A stretch of 64,000 bases of DNA from Ailurus styani. Its lineage: Eukaryota; Chordata; Mammalia; Carnivora; Ailuridae. How positions within the stretch are numbered: the stretch's first letter is position 1; every line of letters starts with the position of its first letter. Shown one piece after another: positions 35,464 through 47,689 of this stretch. The stretch lies in the NCBI GenBank assembly GCA_002007465.1, contig LNAC01000003.1, forward strand, positions 13,727,600 to 13,791,599, in the 5' to 3' direction. The notes under the pieces were generated by a model that searched no databases, was not told where the DNA came from, and worked only from the letters and a program-made list of their open reading frames with translations. A program made the translations under genes and the position numbers.

Positions 35464-36316
35464 TGAATACAGTTCTAGTAAAACTTTCTTTGTGAAGCTT
35501 CAGTTTCTGAACACTCCACTTAAATCCCTACCCCAAACCACATACTCACTTATGTGTAATGAGCTGCCTTCTCCTCTGAGCACCCATAACATTTTGCTAT
35601 CATAATCTTATATTATGTTTGCATAAGCTCCTTTCTGAAGTGGCCCCGCAACCTATCAGTCAGGGATTTTGTTTCATATATGTACATATAAGGATCTAGT
35701 CTAGCATCTATTTCAAGGTAGATGTTTCAAAAATTTTGAGCATCTTTATAATGTAAAATCTAGGTTAGATAACATTTTATGCACTTATAATTAAGAAAAT
35801 CTACATTTGTGCCCCATAGACTATTTCTTTTAGGAGACTTTATTGTATATTTTTCATTCTAGTTATACGGAATAGATTATGTTACTTTGACACCAGGGTG
35901 ATTTTTTTTTTTATTTTTGTTAATATCCACCAGGTTGACTCTAAACCAGGGACATCGAAATCATTCCCAAAAGGGACAGGAAAACTAGTCTAATTAAAAG
36001 ACAATAAAGTAAATGAAAAAAAATAAGCTGGTATGCAATAGTCAATGGTAGGGACTATGGCCAAATAACATTATTTTGCAGTTCTAAAATGGCAGATACT
36101 ACTCACTTTTGGAAAATGTTTGCACAGAAGGTATGTGTACCGATTTTTGGATACCTGATTTTTCATGGGAAACCAAATATTAATTAGTTTGTGTCTCACT
36201 CATGATATATGTATAATAATTTTTCCTTCATTTATTTTTCTTACACAACTTCTCAAATTTAAACTATTTCTAGCTCATATCTAAACCTAGTGATCCTTTT
36301 AGGTATTCGTGTTAAG
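35464..36316. other. Unassigned AT-rich sequence
   Basis: No feature recognised. Confidence 0.4.
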
Positions 36317-36330
36317 ATAGTAAAGATGTA

Positions 36331-36461
36331 TTAACGAGGGCACTTGTGATGAGCCCTGGGTGTTACCTGTAAGTGATAAATCACTAAATTCTACCCCAGC
36401 AACCAATATTACACTATACGTTAACTAACCAGAATTTAAGTAAAAACTTGAAAAATAAAAT
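36331..36461 (+). mobile_element. Very short 5'-truncated carnivore L1
   Basis: gggcacttgtgatgagccct, gggtgttacctgtaagtgat, accaatattacactatacgt and the tail aaaaacttgaaaaataaaa: only the last 131 bp of an L1. A perfect 14-bp target duplication, atagtaaagatgta, lies at 36317-36330 and 36462-36475. Confidence 0.92.
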
Positions 36462-36475
36462 ATAGTAAAGATGTA

Positions 36476-38653
36476 AATACCTTTTGTTACCAATGTCATA
36501 GTTCAGCTGAACATTTTTTGACTTTCTACTGCCTAAGAGAGAAAACCAATGCGTCTTATCATGAGGTTCTCATGTCTAACCCTAGTCACCTAATTTACAT
36601 TATACTTTTTTCGTATTTCATAATTTGGAGCAATCCATCAATCAATCAATGTGTTGTTGTACAGGTGGAAAAAGTGTTTCCTTCTTTCCTTTAGGTTCTT
36701 TGGCTAGTCTAAAAATTACATTGATGTAAGACAGATTAATAGGAGAAAAATATTTCACACATACTGGAGCCCCATAAACATGTAAAACTCAAAGGCGGTC
36801 AAGTAATTGAGACATATGTGCCACCCTCAGCTAAGGAACAGGATAGGGGTGTGGGCCTTCAAAAGGGAGGAAGGCAATTCACAGGAAAATAATAAGAGGA
36901 GCTGTGTGATAATCAGAGGTTTGCTCTGCCATGCAGGTAAGTCTTTCAGATAAAAGAATTATCTCTGGTAATAGCTCTCTTCCTGGGCTAGTCCCCAGCT
37001 AAATTATTTTAGGTAGTTATGGAGAGGCAAAGGTTTTCCTGAGTTGGCTGGGCCCCAGTTGTCCTAAGCTGGAAATAATTCACATGCCAGCATGGCATAT
37101 TTGAGGGTGGCCTATTCTGCTCCCCAATATTGCCTTCGTGTTTGAACCTGCAAAGCACACATTAAATACAATCTGCCAGGGGACTTAAGGAATCTGAATT
37201 TCTTAATTAATTTATGATCTTGCGTACTTGACTATGCAAAGGGTCTGACTTAACATATTCATTATTTGATTCACAAACTACTTTTCCCATATTAAACACA
37301 CTCATTCTGTAAAGTAAAAGAGCAAATGTATTTTCCATATATCTAGATTGGTTTAGATTCCAAGATTACATGAATATTTTTATTTAATAATTGAAAAATC
37401 ATTCCAAGTAATAATTTGCATTGAATAATTTAGGAAGGACTTTAGGAAGTAGAGAGTCTCTTGCTTTTCCTTATGTAAGATAATAAGACGTAGAATCTTA
37501 TACATTTAAAGTGAATCTTTTTACCATATTCAGTCATTTTCCCTTGTTCTCTCATAATGTTCTCTCATAGTCATTGGGATATAAATCTTCCACAACTCTC
37601 TCTACATTATCTTACTGATAATTTTTAGCCCCATGCTTAGATAATTCACAGCACTTGACATCATAAAACACTGGTCTTAAAGTTTAACCATGACAAATAA
37701 TTTGTATTAATTTTATCCAAAGCTGAATCATACTTTATTCCTAAATTTCTATTTATAAGAATGAAAAACTTTCTCATTGTCCTTCAAACATACCTTGGAG
37801 GTACTCATACACTTATACTTCTTATTCCAAACCATAACCTCTCCTTAATTCATACACTATGAAACATGGAAACTTCTAACATTTTAAAAACCCCTTCCCA
37901 GTCATAGTAATCCATTTTCCTGAACTCCTAGGCATGAAGTTGTATTCCAGTGCTTGGAATTTTTAGCCTTTTTTAATTTCTAAATTTACTACAAATAAGC
38001 AACTCAAGAACAAAAGATTTTTTTTACATGTGCTACAATTAACATATAGCCTTCAATATAATAATTGAGTGACAATCCTATAGAAAAAGGTACCAATAAA
38101 ATCTAGGCTGGCAATGTAACTTGGAACACAAATTTTGACTAACGCTTCTTATAAATCATAACAGAAATGGAGAACAGTCTCTTATAATGCTCTCATTATC
38201 TAATAAAAGGAGGTAAATAAATTCATAAGGAGTTGGAAAAGAAACTTGTCCTGGCTCTAAATGTAAAGAGAAAGTCATTATGTAAATTTTTTTGAACAAC
38301 CTAATGGACATCCCTTTAATGCAGTGCCCCGACATACTGGACTGATTTTTCATCTGGTTTTCTATGTCTATCCATAATAAAAACAATAAGCATAATGCAG
38401 AATCAAATTTCTATGAGAGAATCTCTTTGGAATTAAAATTTTATTACATCATAGTTTTAAAGAGTCCTGATTGTGAGAAAGAACTATTGAATGCTTCATA
38501 TTCCTGAAAGAGTTATAACTGTAGGTAGAATAGGAAATAGAAATGCTAAAAAGGTTGGTTGGAAGTAAATAATTAAGTAAAGGTATTTTAATTTAACTAT
38601 CGGGGAGTTTAAAGGACTGTACTGTGGGGGACACATAATTAGACTTGTGTTTA
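36476..38653. other. Mostly unassigned; LTR-like block 36740-37140
   Basis: The block 36740-37140 (aggagccccataaaca-like, aaactcaaaggcggtcaagt, gggtgtgggccttcaaaagg, tggccccagttgtcctaagc) has the feel of a dispersed LTR in reverse, but I cannot name it. The remainder to 38653 has no recognised gene or repeat. Confidence 0.35.
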
Positions 38654-38697
38654 GAATGATGACAACTAAAAAAAAAGAAAAAGAATGATGACAACTC
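38654..38697. mobile_element. Poly(A)-only insertion with 15-bp target duplication
   Basis: agaatgatgacaact lies at 38654-38668 and again at 38683-38697. Between them are only 14 bases, aaaaaaaaagaaaa. The layout is that of an L1-machinery insertion truncated to its tail. Confidence 0.8.
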
Positions 38698-38857
38698 AGA
38701 TGGTACCACCACCTCAAGTCCATACATTTCCCCTATTGAAATAATCACACAGATATATTTTCAAAGGCTTCCATACAAACAATACTTGATCAAAAAACAA
38801 TAATTTGTGACCATCATAATACACAATACATTATAAATCCACATTAAGAAATGTTCT

Positions 38858-39027
38858 AGGAGCACCTGGGTGACTCAGTTGACGAAGCGTCTGCCTTCAG
38901 CTCAGGTCAAAGTCTCAGGGTCCTGCAGTCAAGCCACAGGTGGGGCTCTTTGCTCAGCAGGGAGTCTGCTTTTCCCCCTCCCCCATGCTCTCACTCTCTC
39001 TCAAGTAAATAAAATCTTCTAAAAAAT
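38858..39027 (+). mobile_element. CAN-SINE, sense, older type
   Basis: ggagcacctgggtgactcag, gcgtctgccttcagctcagg, cagcagggagtctgctt and the tail aagtaaataaaatctt. Approximate target duplication agaaatgttct before, agaaatattct after. Confidence 0.93.
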
Positions 39028-39324
39028 AGAAATATTCTGTAACACTGGAACATGAAATAGATTTATGTTTGCAGGTAGAGAAAGATCTACAAAATATGCT
39101 AATAAAATAAGGAAGTTCACCCTTAGGCTTTTGCCTCAGGATATAGATAGCTAGAAACAAAATCTTTCCCACATTGACAGGAGAGAACTGGAATAACTTT
39201 AAATTCACAATTTTTTCCCAATCCCTTTGGAGACTTGAGTTTATAGAGTAACCAACTGGTTCAAAATTTGAAGGGAGATGGTGCCTGCAGAAAGAACACA
39301 TGAGTTGAGATAGAAAATTTGACA
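39028..39324. other. Unassigned sequence between two SINEs
   Basis: The 135-codon minus-strand frame at 38954-39361 spans both SINEs and this gap. It has no motif and begins inside repeat sequence, so it is not called a gene. Confidence 0.5.
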
Positions 39325-39533
39325 CATGAGGGGTGTGTGTGTGGCTCAGTTGGGTAAGCACCTGACTCTTGCTTTTGGCTCAGGTTATGATCCAAGTTCT
39401 TGAGATTTAGTGATGGTAGGCTCCATGCTCAGTGAGAAGTCTGCTTCTCTTCCTCTCCTCCTGCTTCTCCTCCTGCTTGCACTCTCTTGTTCTCTCTCTC
39501 TTTCAAGTAGATAAATAAAATCTTAAAAAATAA
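39325..39533 (+). mobile_element. Old CAN-SINE, sense
   Basis: tgtgtggctcagttgggtaa, gcacctgactcttgcttttg, gctcaggttatgatccaagt and the tail agtagataaataaaatctt. Target duplication agaaaatttgaca at 39312-39324 and 39534-39546. Confidence 0.94.
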
Positions 39534-39753
39534 AGAAAATTTGACAAGAGTGAAGACTGACTGTGGTCTGGCAGAGAAAATAAAACTATGGACGCTGCAG
39601 AAATTGGGGGAATCTATATCCTTTCAAAGGCTCTTTCTCCATGAACCCTCTAGGACGCAGAAAAGCTTCGAAGGAGCCCAACAATGTTCACTGCTGGGCA
39701 GACTTGGGGAGAAGGACAATAGTCTTTGGGGAGGCATAAGAAACACCAACAGG
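39534..39753. other. GC-richer unassigned segment
   Basis: Continues after the SINE at 39972 to about 40130. Phrases such as ggggagaaggacaatagtct and tttgtcttcactacaaaaca look like an ancient retroelement, but I could not assign a family. The 79-codon frame here is not supported. Confidence 0.35.
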
Positions 39754-39956
39754 GGGCGCCTGGGTGGCTCAGTGGGTTAAAGTCTCTGCTTTCGGCTCAG
39801 GTCATGATCTCAGGGTCCTGGGATCGAGGCCCGCATCGGGCTCCCTGCTCACCGGGGAGCCTGCTTCCCCCTCTCTCTCTGCCTGCTTCTCTGCCTCCTT
39901 GTGATCTCTCTCCCTCTGTGAAACAAATAAAATCTAGGAAAAAAAAAAAAAAAGAA
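39754..39956 (+). mobile_element. Young CAN-SINE, sense
   Basis: ggggcgcctgggtggctcag to tail; the tail is eroded to aaacaaataaaatctagg plus poly(A). Target duplication agaaacaccaacagg at 39739-39753, with a one-mismatch copy at 39957-39971. Confidence 0.97.
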
Positions 39957-39971
39957 AGAAACGCCAACAGG

Positions 39972-40319
39972 AACTGTCTCTTTGTCTTCACTACAAAACA
40001 GAAGTCTCAGTGTGTGGGGAAAGGGTAACAAGTGCTACTGACCTTAGCACAATGTGAAATTTCATTACAGATAAGTGAAGAGAAAAAGGGGAAGACAAAC
40101 ATTAAATCAAACAAACACAATGAAAAAACAATTTACGCCTCGGGGAGGAGCATGATTATATACTGAGCCCGTATCCAGTGGGACTAAGTGGTACAACATT
40201 CTGGAAAATATTTCTGCATATTTTTATGGGAATATTTTAAATGACAAATTCAACTTCATTACCAGAGCAAGGGCTGTTCTGGTTATCCATGTCATGTTGA
40301 GTGAGTTGTGGTTATTTGT
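39972..40319. other. Unassigned sequence
   Basis: Continuation of the GC-richer block before the SINE, then ordinary sequence. A TG-rich patch lies near 40315-40348. Confidence 0.4.
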
Positions 40320-41177
40320 GCGTGTGTGTGTGTATGTGAGTGTGTGTTTTTTAAGAGTTAATTTATCTTAGTAGACTTGTAATGACCACAGTCTGCAGTA
40401 ATTTCTTATTTTTCATTTCCCTTATGGTTAATTGTGTCCTCTGATTTTCTTTCCATTTTGCTAGAGATTCATCCAGTTCATTGATCTTTTCAAAGCACCA
40501 GGTTTATGCATCCTTGATTTCCTCTACTATTTTCCTGTTTTCAATGTACTTTATTTCTGCTCACATCTTCATTAATCCTTCTTTCCTTCATTATATCCTT
40601 TGTTCTGCATACTTGGATTTGTTTTGTTTTTCCATACAAGTTTTGTAAGGAGGAAGCTGAGATGATTGATTTGAGACCATTCTCCTTTTCTAATAAAATC
40701 ACCAAATGATATAAATTTCAGCTGCTTTAGCTATATGTTATAGTACAATTTTTGTTCAGTTCAAAATACTTTCAATTATCCACAGTAACCTATATTTAGA
40801 AGTATGATCTTTTATTCCAAAATATCTGGAGATTTTCCTATTATCTTTAAGGTAATTCCATTACAGCCAGATCATACCTATGTATGATTTCATTTTAAAA
40901 AAGTAAGTTTGGGTTATTGTGTACAACGTACTCTATCTTGGAGAATATTCCATATGCAATTAAAAAGAAAGTGCATCTTGATGTTGTTTTGTACTGTGTT
41001 TTTAATATTGTATTTTGTATCATGTTTTTAATGTTATGTATGAGATTCTGGTCTTCTTTAAATCCTGTGGAAGAAAATTATAGTTTTGGTTTAGTAGACA
41101 ATTGGCCTGGTTGCATCTACGCCTCAAGTTCCTACCAGATTTACCAGAGTTATCATTTCAACATTTATTCCATTTTT

Positions 41178-41601
41178 TAAAAGATTTTATTTTTTTTTGT
41201 TTTAAAAAAAATTTTTTTTTAAAGATTTTATTTATTTATTTGACAGAGAGAGAGAGATCACAAGTACAAGTACGCAGAGAGGCAGGCAGAAAGAGAGAGG
41301 AGGAAGCAGGCTCCCTGCCGAGCAGAGAGCCCGATGTGGGGCTCGATCCCAGGACCCTGACATTATGGCCTGAGCCAAAGGCAGAGGCTTTAACCCACTG
41401 AGCCACTCAGGTGCCCCAAGATTTTATTTGTTTATTTGAGAGAGAGAAAGAGAGAGAGAGAGCATGAGAGGGGGGAGGGTCCGAGGGAGAAGCAGACCCC
41501 CAGAGGAGCAGGGAGCCAGCCGTGCTACTCGATCCTGTGACTCCAGGATCATGACCTGAGGTAAAGGCAGTTGCTTAATCAACTGAGCCACCCAGGCGCC
41601 C
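41178..41601 (-). mobile_element. Older CAN-SINE, antisense, split by a younger one
   Basis: The outer body is 41418-41601 (gagcatgagagg, gatcatgacctgaggtaaag, tgagccacccaggcgcccc), with its tail start at 41178-41192. Outer target duplication catttattccattttt at 41162-41177, with a one-mismatch copy at 41602-41617. Confidence 0.93.
41193..41417 (-). mobile_element. Young CAN-SINE nested in the older SINE
   Basis: Complete antisense copy inserted into the outer SINE's TTTA tail. Target duplication aagattttattt at 41181-41192 and 41418-41429, which is itself SINE tail sequence. A small extra duplication 'acaagtacaagtac' lies inside. Confidence 0.94.
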
Positions 41602-41701
41602 CATTTATTCTATTTTTAAAGACTTTGCTGTGCTATTCTCAGCTGTCCTGCATTTACCTACTCAGTTTGTTATCAAGGTAATAGTTTATTACTAATTCAG
41701 T

Positions 41702-42468
41702 TTTTACAGTATGTTTTATGTTGCATAATATCAGATCCATTTATGTAGACCTCAGGACTCAATCCAGAAGTTTATTAATTTTTTTAATTTGTAACTATCA
41801 GGAGACTCTACCTCTTTACTGTATCTCTAGTATTTTCTGATTCCCTGGGGCTTTTCTTTTTGTTCCACCAAAGAGAAATAAAGAACTTTATCTAAATCTT
41901 TCTTCCATGAACTCACATACCCATACCTGCCTTCAGGGCTAAGATTCAAGAAGTCAGAAAGGGAGAAAAACAAAACAAAACAAACAAACAAACAAGGATT
42001 GACTCCATAGTTTAGGGACCATAACTTGTTCAATTAGAGATGAAGGTGCCCCTCCCACAGAGCTGAAGTAACCTGCATGGCCTCTACTGCCATTGATCGC
42101 TGCCAAGAAATCACTTTTCTGCTCCTAGAAACAGAATTAAGGTAATTATCTTTCTCTCTGCCTTTGATGACGATTGTTACTGGAAGAAGAAAGGGGGAAA
42201 AAGGTTAACTCAATGCCTATTCATTGCTACTTTGCATTCTGTTCTTCTCCAACTAGCCTGCTACTATTAACTTTTCCAGATCCTTGCCTTTTGTGTTCTA
42301 TCTAGGTTTTTACTGCATTCAGTGGGAGGGAGAGAAGGAGTATTCTCACCATATCTTACCCAGAATCAGAAATTAGCAACACTTCTTATAAACTTAAGCA
42401 TGCACTTATGACTTAGCAATCTTTCTTCTAAATATTCAACCAAGAAAAACAAACTTACGTTAAACGTG
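41702..42468. other. Unassigned sequence
   Basis: A run of (CAAA) type repeats near 41970-41996. No gene recognised. Confidence 0.4.
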
Positions 42469-42498
42469 CGCACGCACGCACACACACACACACTATAC

Positions 42499-42526
<28 letters not shown>
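42469..42526. repeat. (CA)n-ctatac-(GT)n inverted repeat
   Basis: CGCACGCACGCA then CA units to 42492, a short centre (ctatac), then GT units 42499-42526. The two arms are complementary, so the strand can fold into a hairpin. Confidence 0.93.
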
Positions 42527-42531
<5 letters not shown>

Positions 42532-42559
42532 ATACATGCTATATATATAGACAGACTAT

Positions 42560-42950
42560 ATATAGGCTCAGGCTGCCATACAAAACACTATAGATTACAT
42601 GGCTTAACAACAAGAATTTATTTTCTCACAGTTCTGGAGCCTAGGAAATTCTAGATCAAGGCTCTGACAGGTTTTATTTCCTGGTGAGGTCTCTCTTCTT
42701 AGCTTACAGATGACTATTTTCTTGTGTCTGCACATGACAGAGAAAGACCAAGGGACAGGAAGAGAGAGAGAAAGAAAGAGAGATCTTCCTCTTCTTATAA
42801 ATCTATAGTCCTATTTGATTAGGGCCTTACCTTCATGATCTCATTTAACCTTCATTGCCTCCTACAGACCCCATCTCCAGATCCTGCCACACTGGGAGTT
42901 AGGGCTTCAGCATCTCATATTACATTTGATATTCTAAACAATGCTCATAG
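42560..42950 (-). mobile_element. MaLR-type LTR, antisense
   Basis: aggctcaggctgccatacaa, tttattttctcacagttctg, gagcctaggaaattctagat, atctcatttaacc and gggagttagggcttcagcat are a reversed LTR of the MLT1/MST class. Confidence 0.65.
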
Positions 42951-43439
42951 CCTGAAAACTGATAAACAAATGTCTTAATCTAAAATATTTTCTTATAAGA
43001 AAACAATGGCTAACACTTACTGCTTATACACTTACCAGGCATATGTGTAAGCTCCTTGCATTTAGCATTTCACTTAATTTTTAACACAGATTTTTGAATT
43101 TTAGGGAGGCATAATTTAGTTCATAGCACACACATAAAACATTATCTATGTATGTATCCTCTATCATCTATCTATATATTTTTTATGATATATATATCGA
43201 CCTCAAGAGCAATTAATTTGACTTGTTTGTTTGTTTCCTTGGTCTCTTCACATGTAACATTTTTAGCAATTACTTGCTTCACAGTTCTTTTATGATGATT
43301 TCTCCAAACCATTGAATTACGTGGGTTTTTTTTGTTTGTTTGCTTGTTTCTGTTTTTTTCTTTTGTTTTTGTTTTGTTCTTGTCACATTAAGAGTTACAA
43401 TCTGAAGATAATTCCAATCTGGTTCAACCACCAGTTTGT
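42951..43439. other. Unassigned sequence
   Basis: The T- and TTTG-rich patch near 43325-43380 generates a hydrophobic artificial frame. No gene or repeat family recognised. Confidence 0.4.
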
Positions 43440-43655
43440 TTTTATCACTGATTTCCTGGTCTCTAAATTTAGGGTTTTCCAGTTGGCATCTGAAGCAGGG
43501 TGGTTTTTACTTGCAAGGTACTTTCCAGCATATTATGGGCACATAGTCAACAGGGCCACCAACCAGATCCACACTTTATTGTGACATTTGAAATTGCCCC
43601 CTTCTATTTTTCAAGTGCTCTTTGGCGGGATATTCCCCTTGGGTTGAGAAACACT
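43440..43655 (-). mobile_element. MER20-like hAT transposon, antisense
   Basis: gcaaggtactttccagcata, gggccaccaaccagatccac, attgtgacatttgaaattgc and ccttgggttgagaaacacta follow the order of a reversed MER20. Family choice by eye. Confidence 0.5.
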
Positions 43656-44499
43656 AATAGGTACACTGAGTGTTATACCCAGTTCTAAAATTAAGAGATT
43701 ATAATAGTCCAAATGATTTTTGCATTCTGAACAAAATCAAACTCCAATAACTTCATCACCAATAAGTTTTGAGGTTACAGTAATTATCTGAAAGAATGAC
43801 ACCCAATTATATTTCTCATTTTTTATATTTATGAAAATATTCTCACTATGTCACTCAGAACCTGTTTTATCTGAATAATGAACCATTTGGAATAATCAGT
43901 AGCTGTTTTTTTTTTCTTTGACTAGCACTGATTAGCTTACTTCTAACTGTGTAGGCTTCTTGGAAGATAAAGAAATTACAATGTAGATTAGTGATAACTG
44001 ATATTCCAAATAAAGTAATGAGAAAGAATGAGGTTACCAAGGTTAATTTGTACTAATTTACACTTAATAAGCCATCATGGAGCAAATTATATTAACACAA
44101 TAAACATAAGATAATTGACTTATCTCCATTGGTAATCACTCAATAATAAATCTCCATATTAGATATCTAGTCATAAGCTGCTTATTTTAACCACAAATCC
44201 TTAACAATTTTATATTATTTATCTTAAAATAATGCCACATTATAGTGCTTTATGATATATATGTATATGTGTGTATGTATAATGCATATAAACCTTGTGA
44301 CAGTATTCACTTCCTGAACCCTTGTTTATGTGGAATCCCTTTTAGTTAAGCCCATAATGATAGTAGTGAGGACTAACAATGAGGATTCTTTCAGTATCTG
44401 CTAGAGCTTATATCTGAGTTCATATGAAAGGACCTACCATATACAGTACCACAATAACCTTTGGTCAGTTGAAAAACTTTTTGATTTTTGGCAAATTAT
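43656..44499. other. Unassigned AT-rich sequence
   Basis: No feature recognised. Confidence 0.4.
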
Positions 44500-45010
44500 T
44501 AAAATGTATTGTTTATCCTTCATTCCGTGAATCTATCTTGAAGACCTATTATATAAAAGGGATTCTGCTATTACTGAGAGAACCCTGAGAATCAAACTTA
44601 CATCATGTAACCAACCCACTGTTGGAAACAATTACATATGCAGTTACGACATGTGAATATCATCATGTGATCAGGTTCTCAAGGTGCTATGGGAGCGCAA
44701 GGAGGAGATCTAATGAAAAACACAAAAGGAAGTGAAAAACCAGAAAGATGGAGTATAAAAGAGACTGGAAGGTGTTTTCTATGCTTCAATGTGAGATGCA
44801 ATGGAAGAGTAGCAAAAGATGAGGCTTAAGAGGAAAAGCAAATGCCAAAGCATGAAATATCCCTCAGTCTCTGGAGAAGAATTTGTCCTTCACACTTGGA
44901 GAAAAGCAAGAAGTCACTGAGGGACTTCAATTAGAGGAGAGACATCACACTTTAGATTTAGATTCCTAAGACTGTAGAAAGATCCCTCTGGGTATAGTGT
45001 ACAAGATAAA
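44500..45010 (+). mobile_element. L2-like relic
   Basis: gaagacctattatataaaag, agtgaaaaaccagaaagatg, aaagcaaatgccaaagcatg, ttagaggagagacatcacac and agaaagatccctctgggtat match the order of L2 3' regions. Diverged. Confidence 0.5.
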
Positions 45011-47689
45011 TTATAAGAAAAAAATCAATTACATTCTTCTTGCTTCATTAGATTATTAAATATACTCTATAACTTCACAGTTTTATTTAACTTAAAAATA
45101 TGTTATATACTGCCAAAATCATAAAACTTTATACGACAGTGTATTTTATAGGCTATTTTCCCTGATATGCTTTTCTATCCCCCCTCTTCCTTTTCCTTTC
45201 ATAAAGGGAATTATCTTCATTGTGTTTTATAGTACATTGGTTAGGTTTTCTATGAGGAAGGTTTTAGTCATTTAACTTTGGCTGTCTTAGCTTTTTCACA
45301 ACAAGGTTAAATCATTGTCATTTTGATCTTTGTGAAATTCGAGTAAGGCTGATTGACAATGAATCCTTGGCCACAATCATTGGAACTGGGAAAGCTGACT
45401 TGAGGTCAGTGAATTGGATGCTCTCTTCCATGGCATTTAAACTCCTAATCTGAATGATTGTGGGGGATACCTAAGTCCTATAATTCGTAGAAGTAAAAAT
45501 GAACGTTCTTCAAAGATCTTATATTAAGATCGTTGGAAAACACGTGGTTATGATCTTCTTGGGACTGATTTATAAACTTTTCCTTGAAGTTTATAGATAC
45601 AAAGTATCCTTGAAATAAATACATTTTCCTTAAGGTATTTTGATTTGTTTTATGTTTCTTAGAAACAAAATTATATACCCTCTATATTACTAAAGTAATC
45701 ACTTTATAAAGAATTTCAGGTCCCCTAGTATTAAAACATCTAATGCATCAGTTTCTCTTGATCTGAGCAGAAATATTCATGTTTGTGTCCAATTTTTTTA
45801 AACATATAGTTGTTAGGTTTTAATACCTGTTAGGATGATTTCATCTATATAAAACAGAAAATCCTAACTCATCAAATTTGAAAATTCAGGGAAAAAAAAA
45901 TTGTCATAGTACTAGAAGCCTGAGACAGGATGAGAGTTAATTTGGCAGCTCAATGACATCACTAAGAATGAGAATCCACCTCTCTCTGTGCTCACAATCC
46001 TCAACATGCCCACATTGTTCCAACATTGTTGCAACAGCTGTGGTCATCTCTTTCTCTGACAACAATATCATATTTCCAGAATACATGATACCACTTAAAA
46101 ATACTTGCACTTAAAAGAATAACATAGAAATTAAGATAAAATTAGAATCTTAAAGTAGCACCTTTGGAATTATCAAATACAACATTCTCATTTAAAGATT
46201 TTAATCTGTTTACCCAATAATTTTGCTTAATTAAATTAATTTCTTAGCCAATACATTATTGAATATATGATGAAAAGTATGAAGGGGGGTCAACCAGAGA
46301 TCATTTCAAGGAACAGAAAAGGCGACATGTGCGTTGAAAGACTTGTCTTCCGTGGTTCTATAACATGCGTGGTGATGATTGTGGGCGATGGGGATGAGGA
46401 AGATTGAAGAAGTAAAGAAGGAGGAAGTTGAGGAGGGCAACAAGTATATTTAATCAGTATGATGATTCCAATTCAGCACAATATTATTTTGGCCTCTATA
46501 TGTGTCCATTTTTACATGTTTAAGATGTCACATTCCCATGGAAGTAATCTCAGGCTTCTGGAAGAATGTTTCATTCAGAATTTAGATTCCATGTGGACTG
46601 TACATGAAAATTCTGCTCCTGTTTGTTGGAAATTCACAAATTGGAGAGACAGAACTAATACAAAGAGAAGACAATTTATTATTAAAAATTAAGGGTAAAT
46701 TAAAGCAGTCAAGAATTATTGTATTCAAAATAAACTGCCCCCTTTTAACATTTCAAAGGTCATTCTGGAAACAGGCTGCTCACAGTCACTTCATTTGTGC
46801 ATTGATGTTTCACCCAAAGCAGTAGTATTTTTTCCTGCTACATATTATAATATGTAATATTGTTTCCGCCCAAGATTGTATTTGAAGAAAAAGAGACAGA
46901 CAAAAATCTTGCAAACAGAAGAATTAGAAAGCCACAGAAAAAGTGGTACTTGAAGGAAGGACTAGAAAGTTTGGTAGTATAAATGTTATATATCATTTTT
47001 CTGCATTTTCTTCATGCCCCTGATGCAATATAAGATTTTATATAGATTTATATATACATATATTGTAACATGAATTCATAAATGAAAAAGAACCATGTTT
47101 TCATATTAACGTCAACAATGCCTTCATCTTAATAGAAAAATGTCTTTTATGTTATGTTCTTAGGCTTTCCGGAAATTGAGTTTACACATATGCAGCTTCT
47201 CTCTCTCTTATATATTCAAAGTTCCTCTTTGTGGTTTCTCTTTTATACAAGTTGAATGTTATAGATATAATAGCATAAAAGAAATTTTCAGTCAAGATTT
47301 TTTCTTATTTTTTAACCATCTTCTCTATTTGACCACAACAAGAGTAATGAAATCAATTTTTAGTGGAATTTCAAAGCTTAGCCAGCCAATATAATATGCT
47401 CTCTGAGGTCAGTCGAAGCTATCCCTCACTTTTTCTCATTTTCTATTTCACTTTGTACCTCTCGGTTGTTGATGAGCTGAATCCTAAGTGTCAATTTGGA
47501 AATCTGCTTTTCATCGTGAGTGTTCCAATAGAAGAATAGTTACTTTGGAGGGACAAGTGTTGATTCCATAGAATGCAGACGATCAGTCACAGGTCTTAAT
47601 ACTCTATCTGAATAGCTTTTCTGAAATGTAATTTTAAAATACCATTTTATTTAACTTAATTTAAAAAAAATTAAGACTTTATTTTATAA
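45011..47689. other. Unassigned 2.7-kb stretch
   Basis: Largest region without any call. A CpG-bearing patch lies at 46320-46400. Frames at 46459-46692 and 46604-46825 have no motifs or splice context. Confidence 0.45.

Larger units (their letters stand above)
40320..41701 (-). mobile_element. L1 ORF2 fragment, antisense
   Basis: tttgctagagattcatccag, ttcattgatcttttcaaagc, tttcctgttttcaatgtact, ttttattccaaaatatctgg and ctctatcttggagaatattc are antisense ORF2 phrases. Interrupted by the nested SINE pair at 41178-41601. The frame is broken. Confidence 0.65.

Noticed and set aside
36905..36960. cag|gtaagt donor-like site
   Set aside because: Inside the LTR-like block, with no matching open frame or acceptor.
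38954..39361. 135-codon minus-strand frame, the longest in the window
   Set aside because: It runs through two CAN-SINEs and their gap, has no protein-like motif and no splice or start context.
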